Shown here piece after piece: positions 1-10,812 of a stretch of DNA of 64,000 nucleotides. A program made the position numbers and the translations under genes. Position 1 is the stretch's first letter. Each line of letters begins with the position of its first letter. The stretch spans positions 3,968,001-4,032,000 of the forward strand of contig JAYKKT010000076.1 in NCBI GenBank assembly GCA_036023115.1, in the 5' to 3' direction. The stretch comes from Brasenia schreberi. Lineage: Eukaryota > Streptophyta > Magnoliopsida > Nymphaeales > Cabombaceae. The notes under the pieces are model-generated. The model searched no databases. It was not told where the DNA came from and was given only the letters and a program-made list of their open reading frames with translations.

Positions 1-173
1 ACGAAAAGTGCTCACTTGTTCACAGTCGCCCCGAAAGAGTCAGATTTTAAAAACTTACTTCGCTAGCTTGAGTTAGCTAGCTGGCACGCCCCTTTTTCAT
101 AAAAACAACTTAGACACAAGAAAAGGTTCACTTCGGGCCTAAGAACCGGAAGTGAGAATTTTCCGTGTCTATA
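1..173 (+). mobile_element. 3' end of an L2-type LTR (cut by window edge)
   Basis: This reads as the reverse complement of the first about 170 bases of the minus-oriented L2 LTRs at 54335, 17978 and 58725. It is therefore the terminal U5 part of a plus-oriented LTR. It carries the shared tract near the LTR end (the TGGCACGCCC motif next to a GCTAG/CTAGC inverted repeat) and stops at CCGTGTCTATA, where intact copies end in CTACA. It abuts a hAT transposase fragment, so it was probably inserted there. The other end lies outside the window, so no TSD can be tested. Confidence 0.75.
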
Positions 174-804
174 AGCACCAGGTGTAGTAGTAGGAGGAAA
201 AAATGAATGTATACTAGAAGAAGCTCTTCTTCTACTCATTCCTGAACTTCCTCTTCTACCACCTCTAAAGTCTTCAGCAACCCTCTTTCCCCTGTTAGGT
301 GCTCGTGAACTGCTACTACCAATCTCTGTTCTAACTTTTGAAGGCAAACTATCAGTGAATCCAAATCCAGTAGCATCATCTTCTTCAAACATCTCCAAAT
401 CATCCTTTTGTTGTCCTCTTTTCTGTATACTCTCAAATCATCTACAGACATTGCCTTATAATACCTTCTGGCAAACTTCTAACTTTGCTTGTGCATGGAG
501 CAACTTCTTTCCTAGTCCATGCTAGGTGGTGTTTCAACATTGAAATTCCACCACTAACTACCCTCTCACAAAATAAGCATATGATCTTTAATCTAGAACT
601 CTCAACTGGTGTACCCCACTGCCATGCCGGATCATCAGAACGAGAATGGGAGTCTCTAACACCCCTTCCTGTCATCTCAATTGAGTACTTTAATTCAATA
701 AAAAACCTGAAAATAAAAGCACTTTGTAAATCCCCAATCGTCAAATAACACTCAAATAAAGTGTCTCCCACTTCATGAATGCAATAAAAATCATATCCAC
801 ACAC
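174..804 (-). pseudogene. hAT-family transposase, N-terminal BED zinc-finger and linker (broken)
   Basis: The minus-strand translation shows a BED-type zinc finger as found at the start of plant hAT transposases: DPAWQWGTPV, then CLFC, then VSGGI and LKHHL with a downstream Cys (about 560-680). A low-complexity Ser/Arg-rich linker follows, ending in HSFFPP near 200. The reading frame changes between the finger (frame closed at 442) and the linker (open from 398), so the copy is broken. The likely start is the Met near 676. Such proteins bind transposon ends through the BED finger; the catalytic part is missing here. Confidence 0.7.
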
Positions 805-1086
805 TTAATAACTTTATATTTTGTTATTCAAAAAAAGAAAAATACAAATAAACAAAAAATACAAATAAACAAAAAACACAAATAAAAAGGAAAAAATGAA
901 GAAAAACACTAAAAATATATCTAAATCCGAGATAGGAGGCTTACATGGAAACCGTAAAGCACGGTTTTAGAGCCTTGAACACCAATGAGGCGAAGAACGG
1001 TTCTTAGAGAACTTTGAGAAGTTGAAGAGAGAGAAAAAACTCGCGAAAAATGCGGGTTTCAGTTTGGCGAAGGACCCTTTATAAGG

Positions 1087-1212
1087 GTCCCTAGGCGTAT
1101 CGCCCGTATTGCACGATACCATACGATAATATCGCAAATGCGATACAATTAGGTGCCCATGATACGATATATATCACACCGTATCGTACGATACGGTGCG
1201 ATACGGATAACA
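1087..1212 (-). repeat. GATAC-rich subterminal repeat and terminus of hAT H1
   Basis: Dense overlapping GATAC and GTATC steps in both directions make many short palindromes, for example CCGTATCGTACGATACGG near 1183-1200. The block ends in the terminus GGATAACACTG. Such subterminal arrays are usual transposase-binding sites in hAT elements; that role is inferred here. Confidence 0.65.
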
Positions 1213-1592
1213 CTGGCCTTATCCATAACATGATATATAAGGCATAACATACCTATCTTTACTGTCCACCATCCTCATTACCTTAACTAAACGTACAATT
1301 ATCCTAAAAAATTTGTTGCAATTTTTCCAAAAATCAATATTGAGAACAACATCTACCACAACAATACCCTTCTTCTTTTTAGACCAACTAATAGAGCCCC
1401 TTTCATCAGATGGAAACAATTTTTTCAATGCATTTTTCTCTATAACAAGACTTTGCATAGTAATAACATTCGTAGCAAATCTTGTCAATGAAGGCCTAAT
1501 CAATTCTCTTCCACCTATATGGATTCACATCAAATGCAATACATAAGAATCATTATAAATAAACTTTGTAATATTTTTGCATGCATCTATAG

Positions 1593-2820
1593 CAATGTTA
1601 TCCGTATCGCACCGTATTGTACGTATCATATCGTGGAAAGCCATGATACGATATGGGCGATACGCCCAATTTTTTTTTTTCAAAATTTCTTTTCAATTTT
1701 TCTTTTCAATGTTTTTTTGCAGGTTTCTAGCCTCTCTTCGCATCTTTTCACTTCTCTCCAATGTATCTTCCGGTATGCTCATTTGGGATTGCAAACTGGA
1801 TGCCTGTACGTAATATATAAATTTGGGTTAGTTTATAAGAAATTTATTGAATAAGAATAATTTATGAACAAATAACAATTGTGACAAAATCATTTCCCTT
1901 TCTGTTGCCAACTTTTAGGTATATTTCTGCTACCAATTTCTAATTTCATTAAATCGCAAACAATGAAGAACAATTTGGTTGCCTCAGTTCATTGAGTGGC
2001 ATTTCAAACTTTACTATCTTAGAGTTCACCTTACATGACTTTCATTGAGTTGAACATGATCAACGTGTGTGAGGCTTAGCTCGGTCTGTGAAGTGAGATT
2101 AGAAGTAATGAGATGACCTGATTTTGACCCACAACATCCATCTATCATCCTTCAGTTTCAAACCATTTCAAGCGTTAATTAAAAAGCTTGTCTCCAGTAA
2201 GAGAAAAAGAGGAAATCATCAAGTAACAATATCACATCACTGGGGTGTCATAGACTCGATAATCAAAGAAATGGAGCTCATCATTTTGCTCACATATGAA
2301 AATTAGCAAATGTGCCAACTACATGTACAAAGATAGCAATTTGTTAATTTTGATATATTAGATGAATGGATTATAGAAGATAACGAAGAAAATACACTCC
2401 TAACAGAAAGAAGACATTGCATAGATTAATTTGGAAGGAGTGCAACAACATAATTAAGGAGATGAAGATTTTGATTTTGAAGCAGAAGGTGGTGAGAAAC
2501 TTTGAATCTTCATCAAGGAGAGATTATTTAGTTAATGATCCTGATTACAAATTTATAATTTGTAAATGTAAATGTATTTCATCTTTTGCTTCAAAATATG
2601 TAATTTTTTTTAATTATTCAATGGTGAATGATCAATATGTATTAAACTTTGCATTATATGAATTCTTTGCAATTATCAGATTTTTTCTAATATTTTTTTT
2701 TTTTAATTTTTTAAAGATTTTTACTAATTTTTTAATATTAAAATATGATACACTACGATACGATACAGCTGTATCGTGGACCAAAACGATACACGATACG
2801 ATACGCGTCGAATAACACTG
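1593..2820 (+). mobile_element. Non-autonomous hAT element with 8-bp target-site duplication
   Basis: The left end reads CAATGTTATCCGTATCGC and the right end CGTCGAATAACACTG, an imperfect terminal inverted repeat of the CAGTGTTAT type. It is flanked by ATCTATAG (1585-1592) and ATTTATAG (2821-2828), an 8-bp direct repeat with one transition, the length expected for hAT. Both ends carry GATAC-rich subterminal tracts (1593-1665 and 2745-2810). The interior keeps only the C-terminal part of a transposase. It interrupts H2. Confidence 0.85.
2340..2580 (+). pseudogene. C-terminal remnant of hAT transposase inside the 1.2-kb element
   Basis: The plus-strand translation gives DILDEWIIEDNEE and, after a break, DEDFDFEAEGG, an acidic tail of the kind that ends plant hAT transposases. 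The same tail is visible at 9340-9560 in pseudogene H3 (FDVLKEWVIDDE). Stops and frame changes make it non-coding. It shows that the element derives from an autonomous hAT by internal deletion. Confidence 0.6.
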
Positions 2821-3589
2821 ATTTATAGTTCCTCACCGGCAATAGCATCCGCCATACTTTGAAAAGAAAATTAGTTTGTAACATTAAAAGCAAGGCAATT
2901 TTCATAAAAAAATTCAGCACACTTCAAATCTACTTTCTCAATTACCTCACTTGAAGCTATAACTAATCTAATGCCTGACTGAGCTCCACGAGTCGTACGT
3001 GGGGAAAAAATGAAGGCATCCCACTACCTCTAGCTCTAGCTCCTCCTCTAGTACCCTCGTAGGCATTGGGCGAGTAGGAGCTCTTGCAGTGGAATAAGAG
3101 TCAACTCCACTGCTGCTACCACCAAAACTACATTTTTCCATTTTCTTGCCTTCTCCTCCCCTCTTCAACCATCTCTTCTTCCATCTAAGCTGTACCATAG
3201 AATTCATCACCACCATACACCCCTTCAATAGAAGCATCTTCAAATGGTTGAGACATATCCCAACCACCTATTTCTGCCCTCTCTCACCCTTGATTTCTTC
3301 TTCTCCTTTGAAGCCTTCAATACCTATTCAATCTCGTACTTCACTGCTCCGAAAACCAGAGGACATGCACTAGCATCCTGCTTGGCAAAAAGAAAAGATA
3401 TATATCACAGATTTGACAAAAGGAAAGAGGTATATCACAGATTTGACAAAAACCTTAGAGATGAGGAGTTGGATTGGGTGAAACACTTGAGAATCTTGTT
3501 AATAAACCACGAAATCAATAAGAACAAGGTAAAAAGAGGATCAGGAAGCAAGGAAATGACGTAAAAAAAGTTTCGAAAGAAGTCTAAAT

Positions 3590-3800
3590 GAATTTCACAA
3601 CTTTTAGATTTTCAAATTTTATAACAGAGAAATCAATGTTGACTCGTATGATACGGGGTATACCGTACCATACGGTACGATATCGTAGCATGATAAATCG
3701 CTTATTGTGATACGTGGTCCTGTATCGTACTGTATCCTCGTACGATATACGATAAAATCGTACCATATCATACGATACGATACAATTTTTATAACATCGG
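3590..3800. repeat. GATAC-rich palindromic tract (hAT subterminal remnant)
   Basis: This is another dense cluster of GATAC/GTATC steps, including TACCGTACCATACGGTA, similar to the ends of the hAT elements at 1087-1212 and 1593-2820. No clean CAGTGTTAT terminus is present, so it is probably a decayed end. The stretch 3271-3589 between it and H2 shows nothing recognisable. Confidence 0.5.
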
Positions 3801-5749
3801 AAAAGCATCACTTACCTGTCTTCATTGGATCATTGGAGTTCCAAAATTTCTATTTTGAAATCATTTTCGTGGTTCCTTTATGTATAAAAAGCACATACAA
3901 TCAAGAGAGCACAAAACGGTGATAAAACCAAATGAAAAACATTGCAAAATGCAAATTAACAAAACAGAGGAGAAAATAAGAAACAAATATACCAAAGGCA
4001 GGAGGGGAACAAAGTTTATGCAATGAGTGACATCTGCTTGCGATCATTTGTAACTGGATCACTATCAAATGCCATTGAAATGATTCAATTGTCCATCATA
4101 CGAGAAGGTGCAATATGCACCAGTAAATGACTAGAGATACTGATTTTGGTAGCGATATTCAGTAATATAGTATTCCACAATACAATATGCTATGCTGTTT
4201 ACAAGATTTATCATTGCAGGTATTTTGTCCTAGATGTTGATCTTGGACATCAGTCGTTGTGATTGATTTGTAGATGACCCACTTGTAAAAGATGTGCACC
4301 TGGTCTAGAGTGCTCAAAAACCATCTTGAAATGCGATGTCTCTCACAAAGTGGAAATCAGCCTCTAGATGCTTGGTGATGTTAAAGCAATGGTTAAACAA
4401 GTAATGCTTTATACTGTTGACTTTAAGGCAGTCAATCACCAACAGGTGGCTATGATGTTAAAATCATAAAAATGAAGATGCTGAAGTGGACGTATCCGCA
4501 AAAGGAATGATGAAACCTGCAACTAGGCTGTTAGAAATAAGATATTCAAATGAGAGAAACTTAGAGGTGCAAGTGAGCTGAGCTGATCGTGAGCTACTTG
4601 AGATCAACTCAGCAATAACTCTAACTTGACTTGGAGGTCGTTCCTTACGTAGTCCATATTGGACCAGATAATGTGAAATTGATTTCATTAGGATGGTAAT
4701 TTTTTCTAAACCTCCAGTTGTCAAAGCGGACAATAATTGCTACTGCAAGGGCTCTTGTAAAGTTGGCTCAAGCTTGGGAAACACTTTCATAAAGTTGGTT
4801 CAAACTCGAAAATTATGAGCAAAGCTTGAGTAAGCTCGAAAGTAATAGAGTCAATTTTGACCTTGGAGATTAAAGCTTGATTCAGTTTGAGCTTGAGTAC
4901 AAGGAGAGTATTTATTAAATGAGGTCAGAGCTTGCCCATACTTGAGCTCCACTCTGCTCGATTACACCCTTAGATTCAGTCACTTATGGTGGTTATGACA
5001 CTAGAGTGCTCACCAATGGGAAGGTCCAGAAATTAGTGGTGACCACTTAAGAAGAGTCCAAGTAAGGCCTCAAAAGTTTTGGAAGTTATAAAACATGATT
5101 TTGTTTATTGTAGTTAAATGCATAAAAATAACAGATCAAATAAAATATCTTGCAACTATGGAAATAAGTTTTTTGCTTTGGTTAATTGGCATGTGACCTA
5201 GTCTACCTGCAATCATGTTCACATACCACTCAATCAACATTAGAGAATGCAGATAGATCATTAGATGGTGGCACTTGGAAATAAAAGTTTATTGTGACAC
5301 TAGGCACCATTTTCTCCCAATAGATAATGACACTAGGTACCATGGCACATGCTTGACTAAATTGTTACTTTCTGGAATCCTGCATCAAGTTTGTTATTAG
5401 AAATTGTTGAATGTTTGTTCGCTTGTGTCCTCCGAGCTTAGTGGGATTGAACTCAATGTATTCCTCATTCTTTTATGTTTTTCCGCCCACTTACCTTAGC
5501 AACTATAATTGATGAAAGACAAGGCAAACCAGAGTTCTAATGTTCAATTCAAAAGAAAATGATCAGTCTTGCTACACCATCCTTTTTTTGGTGAATCTCC
5601 TTGAAAGAAACTAGTAGTAGAACTTGTTATCAATGTTTCATCAAACAACAATTGCATGACCCTCTCATGCTTTAATTTTTATGTTTTGTATACATTGCTG
5701 AACATGCTCACAAACTTGTTCTGTTTTTGGACCAAATTGTTCCTCATAG
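3801..5749. other. Sparse intergenic sequence
   Basis: Apart from a short copia-like remnant near 4275-4380, nothing is supportable here. I looked for the zinc-finger exon expected upstream of the SUF4-like exons and did not find it. Open frames in the region (for example 4464-4733 minus) resemble nothing I recognise and are probably chance. Confidence 0.5.
4275..4380 (-). pseudogene. Copia-type RNase H remnant
   Basis: The minus-strand translation contains TKHLEADFHFVRD, which matches the end of the RNase H domain in Ty1/copia retrotransposons (usual form TKHIEVDCHFVRE). Only about 30 codons are recognisable and stops follow at once. No LTRs belonging to it are visible nearby. Confidence 0.45.
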
Positions 5750-8063
5750 TGTTCCAAATGCTAAGCCGGGAAGAGAATCAACAGAAATAGAAATCTATGG
5801 CATGCAAGGTATCCCTGCTGATGTTTTAGCAGCCCACTGTGGAGATGCAGGTGGGTGCTTATCTAATGATTCAATGAACTGACGGTAGATTGATGGCGAC
5901 CTGATGAAGTCCCTGCATTATATTTTTGGAGATTATTATATGATGTATGATGTAATTAATTGTGCTTCTTTTTTCACCTGTAACCATGAGGGAACATCAA
6001 GTATCTTTTATTTTTTTTGAACTTTTAGTAAAATCTGTTTCTGTAGATGTGATCTGCATGGTAAAAGTTTGTTTGGGGTAGGCACGATTGATTTAATTAT
6101 TATCTGCATACAGGTTTTCTAAGTGGTTTAAACCTCAGTTTTTACAGCCACAGCTTTCCGAAATATTGGGAAAACACACTTCATCGATGGCTGATGTCCA
6201 TCAATCCCTTGCCAATTTCCCCATTCTAGACTTCAACTCAGATCGTGTATAACCTAACGAGATCTCTAAGCCCTCAATATGTATGCAACAAAACTCTTGT
6301 TTTGGGAAGAAATCCTTCCCCCAACTGCTAGGTTTTCTATAGTTATTTAAACCCTAGATTTTTAGACAAGATTATCCTATCGTTTCTTTTGTGCGCATTT
6401 TAGATCTTGGATCCAAATCTTTAGATATGCATCTAAGATCAGCCAACGATCAGGATTACCAGATTCAGTTCCAGTACTTGTTATCTTTTCGTTGTTTTGA
6501 ACAATGTACAAAGCTAAGGATAAATATAATTGTATAGCCATCTATTTACCTAAACTAGCAAAGTTAGGAGTGTACTGTAAAGATCCTAGTAGGATCATCC
6601 GTTGGACTAGCTACCACTGGTTTTTGGTAGTAAATAAATGGTAGGGGTCCACGTAGCACCACTTGCCTTCCAAAGAAAAAATACTGACACTACGGTAAAC
6701 CTTCTTTGGGTTGTTGATCAACTCTCCGTGTTTCTTGTGACCAAGGCAAAAACATGCTTTTAATCACATTTAGATGTCTCTTGTTAATCTCCTCGTTTTG
6801 AACATATTGGATGATAGCATTCGCCTTAGGTGCTTGTGTATCAAATGCTTCATTTTATAAATGTTTTTCATCTGTTACTTTTCTGGTACAACTTATGGGA
6901 TTCTCAAGTGCATTTGGTCGAACATGTGCATTCTTTAAGGGAGCATTATGACATTCACTTTCACTTTTTTGGAAGGCATTATATGGACTTTACGTCATTG
7001 AGTTTTAGGTTCAGTATATGTATTTTGTGTGATCACACGTCATTGAGTTTTAGGTTCAGTATATGTATTTTGTGTTATCACTTTCTTAGAAACCTTACTA
7101 GAAACTACAATAACAATAGACGTGAGGTTTTAGTAATTGCTGTACTAACAACAGTTTGTTGGCAGATGAAGAGCTTCAAACTAAGGTGGCAAAAATAGAA
7201 GTTCCTACACCTGGACTGGTCAGTAACCTGATACCAGGGTCAGGAGGTATTGGATTGCCTCCACGGCCAGCTTACGGATTAGGCATGCCAAAGTGCGGTT
7301 TTCCTCTTCTCTAAATTGATATTGGCTATCCAAGTTCCTTCATTAATAAGCTGGTGCAATGGCATCTCCCTCTACTTTCATTGCTTTTATCAATATCTCA
7401 TGCATATGCAGTTCTTATATGAGATTGTTCAGGTTGAGAAATTTGTTGCTTCATTTGAGATAACTTTTATCTCCAAATTTTAGCTGTAGCTAGAAAAACT
7501 ATAGCCATTGATATGAACTGTTAGCAACCATTTCTATCTTATTTTAAATGTTATTTATTTAAGAGCCTTAATGATGCAGTATCATTCACTCACTAACAAC
7601 CTCGTTTCCTTTTTTATTGCCTTTTCCTTTTGCAGTTACAATCATGTGAATGTAACTTTACTGGCTCCAGGCTGGTCAGCTCCTGCACGTCCAGAAACTT
7701 GGTTTGTGCAAAGTCCATCAGTTTCTCTGCCTCTGCCTTCTGCTGTTTCTGTTCCCCCAGCACCACCACTTGAACCGTTGTTTCCCATTCAAAGTATTAG
7801 GCCTCCCCTTCCAGCTACAGCTACTCCAGCATTTCCAGCACCATTCCCAATAAGCCCTCCTGGTATTCCTTCAGCAGTTCCACCAGTTTCACAACCATTG
7901 TTTCCAATAACTGTGCATAATACCATTCCTAGCCCAAGTATGCCATTTGCATCTGCTGTAATTTCTGCTGTGCCGTCAAGCTCTCCTACAGAAGCTAAGA
8001 GCTCAGCAGTTGCAAACTACTTCTCATCACCCACATGCGGTAGTTATGGTGCTCCTATCCAAG
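5750..8063 (+). pseudogene. SUF4: SUF4/BuGZ-like zinc-finger protein gene fragment (three exons)
   Basis: Three spliced segments match plant SUF4 (SUPPRESSOR OF FRIGIDA 4, related to animal ZNF207/BuGZ). Exon 5750-5850 encodes [20 protein letters not shown] and is followed by GT. Exon 7166 to about 7292, after TTGGCAG, encodes EELQTKVAKIEVPTPG and joins in phase (GAT codon split across the intron). Exon 7636-8063, after TTTTGCAG, encodes the long Pro-rich part with PLFPIQ and SQPLFPI and ends before GT. SUF4 is a C2H2 regulator of FLC in Arabidopsis. The N-terminal double zinc-finger exon and the C-terminal exon are not visible, so this is most likely a truncated copy. A gene with very long introns reaching outside is less likely. 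Confidence 0.75.
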
Positions 8064-8226
8064 GTTTGGATGCTTTCTCCCACATGATTAATTATCCGTG
8101 CAAATTTTCATTTAAGGCACTTAGATTTTGTAAACTTGAACATATTTTTCACTATAGAAGCAGGGTTTTCTCCTTTGTCATATTCATGAGCCTTTCTATC
8201 GAAGGAAACATACCGATCCCTACCTC

Positions 8227-8558
8227 TCCTGAAATTCAGAGTTGTGTTGCAAAAGATTAAAATGAGAAATATGACTAATATTAAAGAGGAAAACATGAGG
8301 GATTGAAGGAAGGGGCGGACCTCCAATGGAGGCCGCCCCCCCTTTCTCTCTCTTTCTTACCCACAACGTCTTGGAACCTAATACTACCTATCAGCCCTTA
8401 TATATAAGGAGCTGTAAAACAGAAAATGACCAAAATACCCTCAGTACAGAAAAATTACCAAAATGCCCCTAGTATTTCGGGCAATTACAATAATACCTAA
8501 AAACATCAGAAATTATAAAACTAACACAAAGAACATTAGATAAGCATATTCTTCAACA
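8227..8558 (-). mobile_element. Possible small solo LTR
   Basis: On the minus strand this begins TGTTGAAGAATATGC, a common start of copia LTRs, and holds a TATA-like CTTATATATAAGG near 8400. The bases ACCTC occur on both sides (8222-8226 and 8559-8563), which could be a 5-bp duplication. With that boundary the minus-strand end would be CAGGA and not CA, so either the boundary or the call may be wrong. Confidence 0.4.
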
Positions 8559-8561
8559 ACC

Positions 8562-8779
8562 TCAACATCATATTACGATTGAGGTCTTCTGAAACTTTCA
8601 TTTTCCAATGGTTTTTATTCTTTTCATGGTCAATGAATGCCAGTATCATTTGCTGGCTGAGTACTGAATATCAACATCATATTACGATTGAGGTCTTCTG
8701 AAACTTTCATTTTCCAATGGTTTTTATTCTTTTCATGGTCAATGAATGCCAGTATCATCTGCTGGCTGAGTACTGAATA
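8562..8779. repeat. 109-bp perfect-type tandem duplication
   Basis: Two adjacent copies (about 8562-8670 and 8671-8779), each starting TCAACATCATATTACG and ending GAGTACTGAATA, differ at about one base (CATTTG against CATCTG). The near identity indicates a recent duplication. No coding content is recognisable. Confidence 0.85.
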
Positions 8780-9289
8780 TCACAAATCTATGTACTATCT
8801 ATCCCCTATTTTGTAGTACAAGTTATTTGTTTCATGTTAGAAGTTTGCAAAAACTTGTGAGAAGCTACTTTTACATGCTTTCAGTAATTGAAATAATGTG
8901 TTTAAAGCAGATAGTTTAAGAGGATCTAATTTTTAGAGAGATCAGTTGGTGCTTTTTTGTGCAATTTGTTGCAATCTTTGGTATTTTATCTCACCTATTC
9001 TTGATTCTTTGCTTGTCAAAGTGATCTGGATTCTCGAGTGGACAATTAGATACTTATTGCACTAGGTATTGTCCATACCATATCATAACGAAGAACATTT
9101 CTTTCTATGAGACGAGTATCATAAATCTTTAAAAAAAAATTTAAAATCAGAAAAAATCAAGAAAAATTCTTATAAATAAAAATTTAGATAAAAATTCATC
9201 CATCAAACACTAATTCAAATTATAAATGCAATCTTTATCATTTAAGAAGTAGCGAATATTCTTTAAAATTACAACTTCCATGATTAAAA
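8780..9289. other. AT-rich intergenic sequence
   Basis: Nothing is supportable here. It may include the 3' flank of the hAT pseudogene that starts beyond 9290 on the minus strand. Confidence 0.4.
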
Positions 9290-10800
9290 AAAAAGAATCA
9301 CATATTGTAATCTAGATCATCAACTAAATAATCTTCTTCTTCTCCTCCTTTAATATCACCACCTTCAATAATAAAATCAATGTCATCCCCTAGTGATATT
9401 GTTGCGCTCCTTCTAAATTGATTCACGGAACATCTTCTTTAGTTAGTAGTGCTTTTGTTTCATCATCTATAACCCACTCCTTTAAGACATCAAAATTATC
9501 AAGATTAATTGGATCAAATTGGTTCTCATTCCTACTTGAGGATAACTTTCTTAATTATTTGCAGGGATGATATGTAAATAAAAATTAAAACTAAAAGTTA
9601 AAGAATAAAAACTTAAATTGAAACTTTGAATTGAATACTTTATTAATAATTAACTCATTAATTATCTCTCTCATAACCGCATGTTGCAACATATGAATAC
9701 TAAATTTTTAAGCTGCTTATGTTAACTTGGTGCATTTTTTTACGTGGATGTTTTAAAAAACATTCCAATTCCTTTCGAAACCAGTTGCACTACAAGTTTG
9801 GTTGAGAACCCTTATTGCAAAATCTTTTAGGTTTGGTCAATCGCTTCCAAACCTATTTCACCACACATCTAACAAAAATAGACAAATATGAAGATATATT
9901 CTACTATAAATACAAGATTTAAGAAACTTAAATATGAAGATAAATGATTCATGTGTTTACTTGAGCACATACTAGTATGGTTACAAATGGCTATAGGCAA
10001 GCCCATTAAGTAAAGAGAATTAGCGTAGATCTCCATCTCTCGATGTATAGCATCTGTTGTACTCTCATTAGGAACCAATCTATCTATACAATCAATGATA
10101 CCTCTATTGACCTTACTATTCCTTTCAAATGTTACCAAGTACCTAAATATTGGATTTTGGTAGTAGGTTGCTGCAACTATCTATTCTATCTATTATCAAT
10201 AATTCTCTATACTGGCACATGATCACTTTTTATTCCATTAACGTTGCTCATGATAGCCTCCTTAGCCTAATCCATGGCTTTATAAAGATAGCCCATAGAT
10301 GGTTTCTCCTCACTATCAGCCAATCTCATAACCTAATATAGGAGTTCCAAAATGTACTCCTGAAGATCGTTTCTGAAATCTCATTCAGTTTTCTGCTTCT
10401 CCTATTTTGAGGCAAATATGCAAACCGCTACCACTCATCTTAAGTAAACCTTCTCTTTAAGGCTTGCTTTTGTTTTATAATGCTATGTATAAATAAAAGA
10501 TTAATTGCAAACAAAGTAACAATAATACAAAAGAGCTCTATATCATTTGTATATATCATACATAATACAAATGTATGGTTATAAATAAATTTAATGATAT
10601 CTTGGCATCACCAAGTTGTTTCATCTCTCTAATATCCTAAAGAATGAGATCCATACAATGGGTGCAACATGATATCTAATAAAAAGTAACATAGCTCTCG
10701 TCTAACTCCTTTGAATTTGCTTTGTAATTAGCTGCATTATTTGTAATTAATTAGACTAAATTTTCGTGCCCAACCTTGAATGTCACCTTATCAAATTCTT
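9290..10800 (-). pseudogene. hAT transposase pseudogene H3
   Basis: Read on the minus strand with several frame changes, this follows a plant hAT transposase in order. First come VGHENLV and ITNNAANYKANSKELDE, then CCTHCMDLIL (about 10600-10770). Then come LKRRF and an STFWNSYIRL segment (about 10350-10450), YKAMD and AKEAIMSN (about 10230-10275), and an intact stretch VNRGIIDCIDRLVP to YLMGLPIAI (9869-10138). The dimerisation motif FAIRVLNQTCSATGFERNWN is near 9750-9820, and the acidic tail FDVLKEWVIDDE is near 9440-9520. Stops and frameshifts are many. At its 5' side it abuts retrotransposon fragment D. Confidence 0.75.
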
Positions 10801-10812
10801 GTTTTAGAACCT

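Larger units (their letters stand above)
174..1212 (-). mobile_element. hAT transposon H1, 5' part (terminus, promoter, BED-finger region)
   Basis: The high-coordinate end (about 1087-1212) is rich in GATAC/GTATC steps and ends in GGATAACACTG, the reverse complement of the hAT terminus CAGTGTTATCC. The terminus of the neighbouring copy at 1593 is nearly the same. Inside it on the minus strand come a promoter-like stretch with TTATAAAGGG near 1080 and then a BED-finger coding region. The element runs into the LTR fragment ending at 173, so its 3' half is outside the window or lost. It sits inside another hAT pseudogene (1213-3270). Confidence 0.6.
1213..3270 (-). pseudogene. hAT transposase pseudogene H2 (split by a hAT element at 1593-2820)
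   Basis: Two pieces belong together on the minus strand. The upstream piece (2829-3270) has an acidic/Ser-rich linker and then the start of the DUF659-type domain (CAEFFYENCLAFNVTN, then SMADAIAG). The downstream piece (1219-1592) has RELIRPSLTRFATN, a run ending in FWKNC, and LVKVMRMVDS, the standard hAT catalytic-domain landmarks. A possible 3' splice site (CATATAG before GTGGAAG, about 1518) precedes RELIRP. The 1.2-kb hAT insertion and stop codons show that the gene is dead. It appears to be a paralogue of H1 and H3. Confidence 0.75.

Noticed and set aside
6830..7198. Plus-strand frame of 122 codons
   Set aside because: It lies in the intron before the second SUF4-like exon, includes a short duplicated stretch, and has no recognisable motif.
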